NCBI GenBank assembly: GCA_900078405.1
Contig: FLTS01000001.1
Coordinates: 124,001 to 188,000, forward strand
Source: an uncultured Stenotrophomonas sp.
Lineage (GTDB): Bacteria > Pseudomonadota > Gammaproteobacteria > Xanthomonadales > Xanthomonadaceae
Length of the DNA stretch: 64,000 bases
Direction: 5' to 3'
Shown in pieces: positions 46,162 to 52,046 of the stretch. The position numbers and the translations under genes are program-made. The notes under the pieces are model-generated. The model was not told where the DNA came from. It did not search any database and saw only the letters and a list, made by a program, of their open reading frames with translations. The first letter of the stretch is position 1. Each line of letters opens with the position of its first letter.

Positions 46162-46626
46162 TCATGGCTGGCATGCCACGGCCACACCTTCAACTGTACT
46201 GCTGGGGGCCGATATCTGCGGCCAGCAGTGGATTCCCACTGGCTGATACTCGAAGAAAGTGCCGTAGTCTCTTTGGACTGGAACGGAAGGGCCATACAGA
46301 CGACTCACTTCCGAGGTCGGCATTCCTGGACAAAGGCCACGAGGCGTGCAGGCCTTAGGACCTATGCCGCGAACCGCTAGTACGCGCCGGGGCGCCCCCG
46401 TTCCGCGTTGCTCAAGCCAGCCCACCGTAGCGACCAAACCGGGATATTGAAGCTCTACTCCTTCGCCGGTATCCACTCGATGTGATGGCTCACCTAAGAG
46501 GCGAAGAACACTCGCCTCTGTGTCCCCCGATACAACGCCCCCAATGCTCAGCTCGGACGACGGGATCTCGCCGCACCATGCCGGGATCACCGCAAGGAAT
46601 ATCAAAAGAGTGATGATGGTTCGCAT
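46162..46626 (-). CDS. Exported SmpA/OmlA-like protein with two repeats
   Basis: 154 residues with a signal peptide (about 1-19). The mature part has two similar segments: VSGDTEASVLRLLGEPSHRVD and LCPGMPTSEVSRLYGPSVPVQ, each followed by a strand. Each has the 'G-x-T/P-x2-V-x2-L-x-G-x-P' core typical of SmpA/OmlA (BamE-like) fold, used in surface assembly or inhibitors. ATG at 46626, 3 nt after the core. Function unknown. Confidence 0.65.
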   Translation of the reverse strand: MRTIITLLIFLAVIPAWCGEIPSSELSIGGVVSGDTEASVLRLLGEPSHRVDTGEGVELQYPGLVATVGWLEQRGTGAPRRVLAVRGIGPKACTPRGLCPGMPTSEVSRLYGPSVPVQRDYGTFFEYQPVGIHCWPQISAPSSTVEGVAVACQP

Positions 46627-46629
46627 GAG

Positions 46630-46689
46630 GCCTAACACCAGAATTAAGCCGCGCCGCGAAGCGGCGTCGGCTTGAATGAATTGTTAGGG
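46630..46689 (-). repeat. attC 10, 60 bp
   Basis: GCCTAAC and GTTAGGG cores; tip gcgccgcgaagcggcgtc (type a). The DUF2199 gene's stop (CCC TAA) falls in the core. Confidence 0.95.
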
Positions 46690-47190
46690 CCCACCCAGCG
46701 ACCCCGTGGCTGCAAGTATCTCGTGATAGCGCCGATTGTCTATGCCATTGGACTGCTCGGCAGCGATAGGGTGACCGGTTGCCGATACGGAAACGCTGGG
46801 CCGGCTGGTACTGGCTTGGAACTTCACGACTACGGGCAGACCAAGGGTGGGTGGATAACTTGGGATTGAGTTGGCGATAGTGCCCTGCACAGGTGGCTCA
46901 GCGCTGCCGTCTTTGTCGTATAGCTCGACGTAGCGGTAGAAGTCTGGCTCTGCCACTTCTATCCAGACGCCCCAGCCGTAGTATTCGGGCTGCTCGTTGA
47001 AGGGCAACTTGAGAACGCAGCGAATGAAGAAGCGGATCCCCAACTGGCACAGGTCGGTGTTGAATTTGGCCTTGTCAGGTCGCTCATCAGCCGGAATAGC
47101 CCAAACGTCATCCGGAAGCTTCCAGCCATGATCCGTAGGCAATCCTTCGTGCGTTTCTCCGCAAGTGGAGCAAATGAACGATGAAGTCAC
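46684..47190 (-). CDS. DUF2199 family protein
   Basis: 168 residues with an N-terminal CxxC (ICSTCGETHEGLP), DLCQLGIRFFIRCVLKLP and GVWIEVAEPDFYRYVELYD followed by the RP/Q-x-NG end block, which together match DUF2199. The CxxC and late residues look like a zinc ribbon. Function unknown. GTG start at 47190, 7 nt from the core; stop is the core's TAA. Confidence 0.85.
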   Translation of the reverse strand: MTSSFICSTCGETHEGLPTDHGWKLPDDVWAIPADERPDKAKFNTDLCQLGIRFFIRCVLKLPFNEQPEYYGWGVWIEVAEPDFYRYVELYDKDGSAEPPVQGTIANSIPSYPPTLGLPVVVKFQASTSRPSVSVSATGHPIAAEQSNGIDNRRYHEILAATGSLGGP

Positions 47191-47197
47191 GTGTGAG

Positions 47198-47257
47198 CCC
47201 TAACGCCTGAATTAAGCCGACCCGCGAAGCGGGTTCGGCTTGAATGAATTGTTAGGC
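47198..47257 (-). repeat. attC 9, 60 bp
   Basis: CCCTAAC and GTTAGGC cores; tip gacccgcgaagcgggttc (type b). Confidence 0.95.
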
Positions 47258-47258
47258 G

Positions 47259-47735
47259 TCACCGCTGCGCAGCTAATGGGTGCGGCCATAGCGTTGTCGC
47301 CCTTGGAAGGTAATCCGGAACCTGAAAATCAAGGGCCTGCCACGACAGACGATTGTCGTTGCCTGTGATCTTGACTTGCACGGTGGCAACAGGAGCAACA
47401 GCGCGACCCCGGAGCTGGGTGATAGTGAGTCTGGTTGAGAACCATCCAACGTCAGCGTGGACGTCAAGTGGCTCGTCCAGCCGCGGGCTTGCGATTGTGC
47501 CAATGACGTCACCATCGTGATCTTCTAATACGAGGTCAATGAACTTTGTCTCCTTGGACAGAACATCGCCCTCGTTGGTCCATGCACGCACGAGAGTAGA
47601 TCGATTCTTGTCGATCGCGCTGGAGCGTGCGTTGCCAAGAAATACAAGTGCTCCAGCCAAGGCGCCGAGAATAGCGACGGCATAGGCACCCGCCTCAAGC
47701 CAATCTTTTAACTTCCAGTTCCGAGTAGCCTTCAT
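47259..47735 (-). CDS. Membrane-anchored hypothetical cassette protein
   Basis: 158 residues: basic N-terminus, one transmembrane segment (about 15-33), then a soluble beta-rich domain (TRLTITQLRGRAVAPVATVQV). No family recognised. ATG at 47735, 5 nt from the core. Confidence 0.65.
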   Translation of the reverse strand: MKATRNWKLKDWLEAGAYAVAILGALAGALVFLGNARSSAIDKNRSTLVRAWTNEGDVLSKETKFIDLVLEDHDGDVIGTIASPRLDEPLDVHADVGWFSTRLTITQLRGRAVAPVATVQVKITGNDNRLSWQALDFQVPDYLPRATTLWPHPLAAQR

Positions 47736-47740
47736 GTGAC

Positions 47741-47796
47741 GCCTAACGCCCGAGTTAAGCCGCGCCGAAGGCGTCGGCTTGAATGATTGGTTAGGC
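47741..47796 (-). repeat. attC 8, 56 bp, short tip
   Basis: GCCTAAC and GTTAGGC cores; the tip is shortened to gcgccgaaggcgtc and the L'' spacer reads gaatgattg in place of gaatgaattg. Confidence 0.93.
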
Positions 47797-47797
47797 C

Positions 47798-48241
47798 TCA
47801 GTTGAGCGGCCTGTCGGAGAAAACGATAGACGATGCGTGGATTGTGGTTATGTCTCCACCCAGATGGGAGAAGCTATGGCGTAGAACGCCATTGCGAAGC
47901 CTAATCAGCTCTTGCACAACGATAGAAGGCATCGCCCTGAGGCGCTGGTAACTCGTTTGCACTTTGAGCACGCCGCTATACCTGAACTCGAATCGCCTCG
48001 TGCCATGGTCATTGCGCGCAGCAAGAAAAATGCTTGCCGATTGCACCTGGATCTCGCTGAAGCCCGCGTGCCACATGGATCTGGCGGACATTGATGGTAG
48101 ATGGTACCTGTCGGGCGTTGTCAGGTCCTGTAGATCGGACGGCAGCGCTGCTCGAATGTCACTCAGGTAGTCCAGATACGGATCGACGTCCCAGCGGGTT
48201 GGTGAGCCCATGTTCTTTAGGTACATGAAGCGTGGTGGCAT
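47798..48241 (-). CDS. Hypothetical cassette protein, 147 residues
   Basis: Soluble protein with N-terminus MPPRFMYLKNMG and a C-terminal beta-rich half (FRYSGVLKVQTSYQRLRAM, ITTIHASSIVF). Not recognised. Its first residues MPPR echo the DUF2971 start at 43241. ATG at 48241, 7 nt from the core. Confidence 0.62.
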   Translation of the reverse strand: MPPRFMYLKNMGSPTRWDVDPYLDYLSDIRAALPSDLQDLTTPDRYHLPSMSARSMWHAGFSEIQVQSASIFLAARNDHGTRRFEFRYSGVLKVQTSYQRLRAMPSIVVQELIRLRNGVLRHSFSHLGGDITTIHASSIVFSDRPLN

Positions 48242-48248
48242 GGGTGAG

Positions 48249-48336
48249 GCCTAACGCCCAAGCTAAGCGGCGCCGGCCGCAGCAGTCATTTGTGCCTGAT
48301 CCGCGGTCCGGCGTCCGCTTGAGCACGTTGTTAGGC
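48249..48336 (-). repeat. attC 7, 88 bp, divergent long type
   Basis: Core boxes GCCTAAC and GTTAGGC remain, but the internal sequence differs wholly from the other sites: minus-strand L'' box CAAGCGGACGCCGGACC pairs with GGCCGGCGCCGCTTAGCTTGGG. Long sites like this belong to another attC lineage. It is attached to the cassette without a recognisable gene. Confidence 0.88.
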
Positions 48337-48573
48337 CAACGCTAAGCCTGGGGCTGCGTGGTTTGCAAGCGCGTGGCGGTCGTGCCCCGGGGCCAACTGC
48401 ACCGGATGCCAACAACAGGCCGCCTTGGAAAATTGATTTACGCGGAAGCCGATCCGGCAGCCGAGGCCGAGATGCGCTTGAAGATTTGTCCGGGCCGGCG
48501 AGCACTGCTCTGATGCTGGGCAGTGTCGGAAAAGCGAAGAACTGCTTGAGCAAAGAAGGCCGCGCTGTTGAAG
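48337..48573 (-). other. Cassette body without a supported gene (237 bp)
   Basis: Between attC 7 and attC 6 no in-frame ATG-initiated gene on the minus strand fits within the cassette. The 166-residue frame crosses the attC and has no conserved sequence; the plus-strand 86-residue frame runs through attC 6. It may be noncoding, a remnant or use an alternative start. Confidence 0.6.
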
Positions 48574-48633
48574 GCCTAACGCCAGAATTAAGCCGCGCCG
48601 CGAAGCGGCGTCGGCTTGAATGAATTGTTAGAT
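48574..48633 (-). repeat. attC 6, 60 bp
   Basis: GCCTAAC and GTTAGAT cores; tip gcgccgcgaagcggcgtc (type a). Confidence 0.95.
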
Positions 48634-49094
48634 CAATGGCCGAGAACCATGTACTTGGCGCACATTTTGTCCAGCACGGAGTACTGCGCAATAAGCCATT
48701 TGAGTGTCTCCGCCTTGAGTTTGATGTGCTTAGACCGGTCCGGATGATCGTTTGGAGCGTCATACACCATGGACTGATGGAGCTCTAGATCGACGATCTT
48801 GTGCCATAGAGTTTCGCTGAGGTAGCTATGAACCTCGGGTCCGAACAGCCATTTGGCAGTCTGGATCCCGGTCAAGTACTCGATTTGTTGCTCATGGCTC
48901 GTCTTGCCGTGGGATCCAATGTAGCCAAGCGCGTCACGAGCAGCCTGATATACGAGCATTCGCTTGTCGAACAAGTCCAGCTTGAGCTTGTTCTGCGCGG
49001 TACGCCATTGGCGATAGGCGATGACAGCACCAACCGCAGCCAGGACTGGCACGGTGAGAACTGTTACATAAGCCGTCCAATGAACCTCAACCAT
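48633..49094 (-). CDS. Membrane-anchored hypothetical cassette protein
   Basis: 153 residues with an N-terminal transmembrane segment (about 8-28) and a helical cytosolic part: LFDKRMLVYQAARDALGYI and later DLELHQSMVYDAP. The FDKRxxVYxAAR pattern occurs in many small bacterial membrane proteins of unknown function. ATG at 49094, 2 nt from the core; it ends at the boundary of attC 6. Confidence 0.68.
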   Translation of the reverse strand: MVEVHWTAYVTVLTVPVLAAVGAVIAYRQWRTAQNKLKLDLFDKRMLVYQAARDALGYIGSHGKTSHEQQIEYLTGIQTAKWLFGPEVHSYLSETLWHKIVDLELHQSMVYDAPNDHPDRSKHIKLKAETLKWLIAQYSVLDKMCAKYMVLGH

Positions 49095-49096
49095 TG

Positions 49097-49156
49097 ATCT
49101 AACGCCTGAATTAAGCCGCGCCGCGAAGCGGCGTCGGCTTGAATGAATTGTTAGAC
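49097..49156 (-). repeat. attC 5, 60 bp
   Basis: ATCTAAC and GTTAGAC cores; tip gcgccgcgaagcggcgtc (type a). Confidence 0.95.
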
Positions 49157-49783
49157 CTTTGCATTGGGAACCAACAACGCAATTTTTGAGATCCGATCCG
49201 GAAGCCTGCGGAGGAACCACTTATCGAATTTCTCAATTGCTTCGTGATACTGCTGGGGCGAGTATTTCTTGCCGGAGCCCAGTGTAAGGTCATCCGCTAG
49301 CTCGAAGTACTCCATGGGAAAGATGGGGAAGTGCGGTGTGCCTCCGTAAGCCGGGTGCGGCCCTTTGGTTATTGGTACAGCATGCTCCTGAGGCTTTGGA
49401 TGTACAAGATTGTTGCGCTCGGTTATGAGGGCGCCAAGTCTTTGATAGACCCAATGATTCTTATCAAAGCGATACTGGTGCGAGGTAAGGAGCGGGGCTA
49501 GAGAATCTAACTTGCTGCGAAACGACATGGACATTAGGGAGTTGGCATAGTCCTTCTGCTCGTTACCCCATTTAGCCCCAGCATGTTCAAGTAGCGCATC
49601 ATTGAGTATTGCCTCAAGCGCAGCTGCACACATGACGATGTAAGGAACACAAAGGCCATCTTTACGGTCAGATGCCTCATATGTCTTACGCATGATGCCG
49701 AGGATGCGCTCAAACTTGACGCTTGCCCGAAAGCTGACGCGCATCACTTCGCTTTTTGCATCTGCGCGAGAATGCTTGGGCAT
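49151..49783 (-). CDS. Cassette protein with HEPN-like RxxxxH motif (210 residues)
   Basis: An all-helical-looking protein: VMCAAALEAILNDALLEHAGA in the middle and LITERNNLVHPKP near residue 123, with R123-N-N-L-V-H128 as the catalytic-type Rx4H of HEPN ribonucleases. Such proteins are often toxins or RNases in defence loci. Assignment rests on the motif and helical context only. Stop TAA lies in attC 5's core. ATG at 49783, 3 nt from the core. Confidence 0.6.
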   Translation of the reverse strand: MPKHSRADAKSEVMRVSFRASVKFERILGIMRKTYEASDRKDGLCVPYIVMCAAALEAILNDALLEHAGAKWGNEQKDYANSLMSMSFRSKLDSLAPLLTSHQYRFDKNHWVYQRLGALITERNNLVHPKPQEHAVPITKGPHPAYGGTPHFPIFPMEYFELADDLTLGSGKKYSPQQYHEAIEKFDKWFLRRLPDRISKIALLVPNAKV

Positions 49784-49786
49784 AAG

Positions 49787-49847
49787 GTCTAACGCTGGAA
49801 TTAAGCCGCGTGGCGATAGCCACGTCGGCTTGAATGAATTGTTAGGT
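49787..49847 (-). repeat. attC 4, 61 bp
   Basis: GTCTAAC and GTTAGGT cores; tip gcgtggcgatagccacgtc (type c). Confidence 0.95.
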
Positions 49848-50276
49848 GCCAGCCGGTACAAGCGCCTCACCCTGTGCGTTGAGATCTTGCATGAGTTCAT
49901 TGGCGAGACTGGCAATTGACTCCATCCGCGCGATGTACTCGGGAATATGCTCATTGCGAACAAGAAATGGCGTTGCTTCCTGGTCAAAATCGTGAGCCAA
50001 CCAGTTACGCTCCGCCTGAAAGGATTTGACCTTTTTCCACAACTCATCCGGAAGTGGAGCCAGCCTCTCGATATCGGAAATGACAGCGCCCATGGGCTTT
50101 GAAAGATGACGCTCAAGCTGGGCTTTAGCCTCATCAAGAGGCGTTGCGCTATGAACACGAGAGTGCGTGGCGAAGTACCCAGCCAAAGCGTACTGCACCT
50201 TTTGACTAAGCATCATTGCTAAGCCGACCCGGCCGCAAAGCTTCTGGAATTCTTTGGGTTCAGGAGGTGTGTCCAT
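49842..50276 (-). CDS. Cassette protein with second HEPN-like RxxxxH motif (144 residues)
   Basis: 144 residues, helical: VGLAMMLSQKVQYALAGYFA, LPDELWKKVKSFQAERNWLAH. R90-N-W-L-A-H95 is an Rx4H motif of the HEPN type. It sits directly before the other HEPN-like cassette in transcription order. Stop TAA in attC 4's core; ATG at 50276, 3 nt from the core. Confidence 0.6.
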   Translation of the reverse strand: MDTPPEPKEFQKLCGRVGLAMMLSQKVQYALAGYFATHSRVHSATPLDEAKAQLERHLSKPMGAVISDIERLAPLPDELWKKVKSFQAERNWLAHDFDQEATPFLVRNEHIPEYIARMESIASLANELMQDLNAQGEALVPAGT

Positions 50277-50279
50277 GGC

Positions 50280-50339
50280 ACCTAACGCCTGAATTAAGCC
50301 GACCCGCGAAGCGGGTTCGGCTTGAATGAATTGTTAGGC
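50280..50339 (-). repeat. attC 3, 60 bp
   Basis: ACCTAAC and GTTAGGC cores; tip gacccgcgaagcgggttc (type b). Confidence 0.95.
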
Positions 50340-50353
50340 TGCACCCGACGAAC

Positions 50354-50899
50354 TTAGGAGCACTGTGATTTGTCAACTTTTACGCTGAATAGAATATTTC
50401 CGTTGGCATCCGCAATGTTTTGGATGATTCCAACAGATGAGTATCCTGAAAACAGATGGTCTCGATCTTGAAGACTTTCGCAGAAAATTTTTGCCACTTG
50501 TTTTTCGGTCTCTTCTGCTGTGTCGATAACCTCGCCAATAGTAGGTGTGGCAGGCGTGATTATTCTGTAGTCCTCAACTACAAACATTCCTTCATCGTCA
50601 TCTTTTATGGATCTTCCGGTCAAGTATGTCTGCTCGTTTACCTTTATCGGGTAACTGAAACTCTTGTTGTTTATGACAAACTCATTCACAAACATCCTCA
50701 GCAGTTCATGCTGATTAGGTTGGTTCGCAGGTGCTGAGTAAATTTGTTCGCGAGGTTGGCTTGCCGTTGACCTTGAGCTTTCTACGCTGCGGCCTGAGTC
50801 CAAGGTGGAATTGATAGCCATATGGCTTGAGAGTGAGAAGCATGCTTTTATTGCGACAAATATCACAATAGCAACTACAACGTTACGCAACGTCTTCAA
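50354..50899 (-). CDS. Membrane-anchored AT-rich hypothetical cassette protein
   Basis: 181 residues: one transmembrane segment at the N-terminus (about 5-24), a Ser/Gln-rich spacer, then a soluble domain with two Cys (FCESLQD and C-terminal QCS). Strikingly AT-rich. TTG start at 50899 with AGGGGGAG about 6 nt upstream, so translation does not depend on the core. No family recognised. Confidence 0.68.
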   Translation of the reverse strand: MKTLRNVVVAIVIFVAIKACFSLSSHMAINSTLDSGRSVESSRSTASQPREQIYSAPANQPNQHELLRMFVNEFVINNKSFSYPIKVNEQTYLTGRSIKDDDEGMFVVEDYRIITPATPTIGEVIDTAEETEKQVAKIFCESLQDRDHLFSGYSSVGIIQNIADANGNILFSVKVDKSQCS

Positions 50900-50953
50900 A
50901 GATTACTCCCCCTGTTGCGAATAATTGAACTCGCGAAGTCAATGGTTTGTGCA

Positions 50954-51013
50954 GCCTAACGCCTGAATTAAGCCGCGCCGCGAAGCGGCGTCGGCTTGAA
51001 TGAATTGTTAGGG
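50954..51013 (-). repeat. attC 2, 60 bp
   Basis: GCCTAAC and GTTAGGG cores; tip gcgccgcgaagcggcgtc (type a). Confidence 0.95.
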
Positions 51014-51020
51014 CGCACAC

Positions 51021-51368
51021 TCACGGCGTGACCCTACGCTTGTTGCTGATACTAATCACCTCAGTGATCTCCAAGAAACGCTTGTATGCCCCAAGATTGC
51101 AGTAGTTGCCCTCTGCGCTGAGTGTGCCCCGTACAACTATATCGGCGGTGCCCCGGGGGCCACCGGGAGAACCCTTGGCAGGAACCTCAGCGTCTTTGAG
51201 CTTGGCAGAGTTAACACACCACCGCTCTGAGCCGCCTTCAGGCGTGAAAGCGGCGGTCTCAAAGTTGTAGAAGTACTCACCGCGATAGACGTCGCCCGGA
51301 AGCGGCATGGAAGTGCAGCCAGTCAAAGCCGCTAAGCAAAGAACCATCAGAGGCAATTTTTCTCGCAT
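51021..51368 (-). CDS. Small lipoprotein in a cassette
   Basis: 115 residues with lipobox LTGC (Cys18) in MREKLPLMVLCLAALTGC. The mature part has VNSAKLKDAEVPAKG and a GTADIVVRGTLSAEGNYC block. Not recognised. ATG at 51368, 5 nt from the core; the longer frame through the attC was not used. Confidence 0.72.
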   Translation of the reverse strand: MREKLPLMVLCLAALTGCTSMPLPGDVYRGEYFYNFETAAFTPEGGSERWCVNSAKLKDAEVPAKGSPGGPRGTADIVVRGTLSAEGNYCNLGAYKRFLEITEVISISNKRRVTP

Positions 51369-51373
51369 GTGCG

Positions 51374-51434
51374 CCCTAACGCCTGAATTAAGCCGCGTGG
51401 CGATAGCCACGTCGGCTTGAATGAGTTGTTAGGC
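51374..51434 (-). repeat. attC 1, 61 bp
   Basis: CCCTAAC and GTTAGGC cores; tip gcgtggcgatagccacgtc (type c); spacer has gagttg in place of gaattg. First attC of the array in transcription order. Confidence 0.93.
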
Positions 51435-51711
51435 AGCAGTGGCCGAGAGATTTGCCGAAGGCCAACGCTGCCTGCTTGAACACCGCAACGAAGGTCGATG
51501 ATGCCACAGCCCGCGGGAGCGGAGCTTGCCCAGGAAACCCTACCGCGCGGAACCCCCGAAGCCAGCAATAAACCAAGTGCGGAAAACGTAACGCCAAGGC
51601 CGAAGCCGGAAAGTTACCGCTGCCGAAAACGGTAAAGAACTGTGGCCGGAGCCGACCGGGAAACTGCCAGCCAATTTGCCGTAGCAGGAACCGCCCCAAA
51701 CCTTTTCCCAC
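51388..51711 (-). CDS. Doubtful first cassette ORF (107 residues)
   Basis: A GTG-initiated frame 4 nt after the array's first core, high in Arg/Pro/Phe, ending inside attC 1. It is high in GC and shows no conserved motif; the residues after about 92 are just translated attC. It could be a real cassette gene but equally chance. Confidence 0.3.
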   Translation of the reverse strand: MGKGLGRFLLRQIGWQFPGRLRPQFFTVFGSGNFPASALALRFPHLVYCWLRGFRAVGFPGQAPLPRAVASSTFVAVFKQAALAFGKSLGHCCLTTHSSRRGYRHAA

Positions 51712-51715
51712 TGCG

Positions 51716-51722
51716 GCCTAAC
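51716..51722 (-). repeat. First core site (GTTAGGC) of the array; attI or attC remnant
   Basis: On the minus strand, GCCGAATAGGCGTTAGGC ends the flanking DNA. The last GGCGTTAGGC equals the R' end of the array's attC sites, yet no R'' partner lies to the right. It is either the 3' end of an attI or the R' half of a broken attC. Confidence 0.7.
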
Positions 51723-51948
51723 GCCTATTCGGCCGCCTAATTGCGGCATTTGCCCAAGTGTCCCGCTTTCTGGCCCCAATGTGAAGACACCGTGATGGTT
51801 GCAGGATCAATGGCTTGGCGAGGATGAGGAGGCATGCTGGGACGCAGAGCCTTCGAGCGAACGCCGCGGGATTGCAGCCATAACGGTTACGCCGACAAAG
51901 GTGTGGCCTAATCATCTGCGGTGCAGTGGGGTCCATGAGAGCTGAAAC
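51723..51948. other. Right flank of the array, no gene seen
   Basis: About 225 bp between the first core and the terminator-like hairpin. An integrase gene would be expected here but neither strand has an integrase-like frame; the 72-residue minus frame has no conserved motif. It may contain the cassette promoter but I cannot point to a convincing one. Confidence 0.5.
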
Positions 51949-51980
51949 GACGAAGGCCCGGGTTTTCCCGGGCCTTCGTC
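51949..51980. terminator. Strong hairpin terminator beyond the DUF885 gene
   Basis: A 14-bp perfect stem (gacgaaggcccggg / cccgggccttcgtc) with a TTTT loop. It lies 66 bp after the DUF885 stop on the minus strand. No T-run follows, but the stem is very stable. It would insulate the array from the DUF885 gene. Confidence 0.75.
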
Positions 51981-52046
51981 ATGCAGATCACCGGAATCCG
52001 GCGGTGAAGCCCGCCTTTTCCCGATCCTGCCTGCACAAAAGCGAAG

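Larger units (their letters stand above)
42431..51722 (-). mobile_element. Array of 16 integron gene cassettes without an integrase in the window
   Basis: All cassettes are on the minus strand, so the array reads from 51.7 kb to 42.4 kb. Sixteen attC sites or site remnants share core boxes GTTRRRY/RYYYAAC, L boxes CAAGCCGA / TCGGCTTAA and a hairpin tip. In this orientation an integrase would be expected at the right end on the plus strand; the 225 bp there (51723-51948) show no integrase frame and are followed by the DUF885 gene. The left end is a site with a lost R' core. Cassette genes are AT-richer than neighbours. Because no IntI is visible, this is either a CALIN or a displaced part of a chromosomal integron. 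Confidence 0.93.

Noticed and set aside
48263..48763. 166-residue minus frame across attC 6
   Set aside because: It runs through an attC and has no conserved sequence; its ends are translated hairpin.
49151..50158. 335-residue frame as one fused cassette protein
   Set aside because: The first 125 residues are out-of-frame reading of the next cassette and attC 4; the true start is the ATG at 49783.
42431..51434. Regular palindromic repeats suggestive of a CRISPR array
   Set aside because: Spacing is 150-1,500 bp with genes between; the repeats are attC sites with core and L boxes, variable in length, and no cas genes are near.
51718..51936. Minus-strand 72-residue frame as an integrase remnant
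   Set aside because: No tyrosine-recombinase motif (R-H-R-Y) in any frame of this region.
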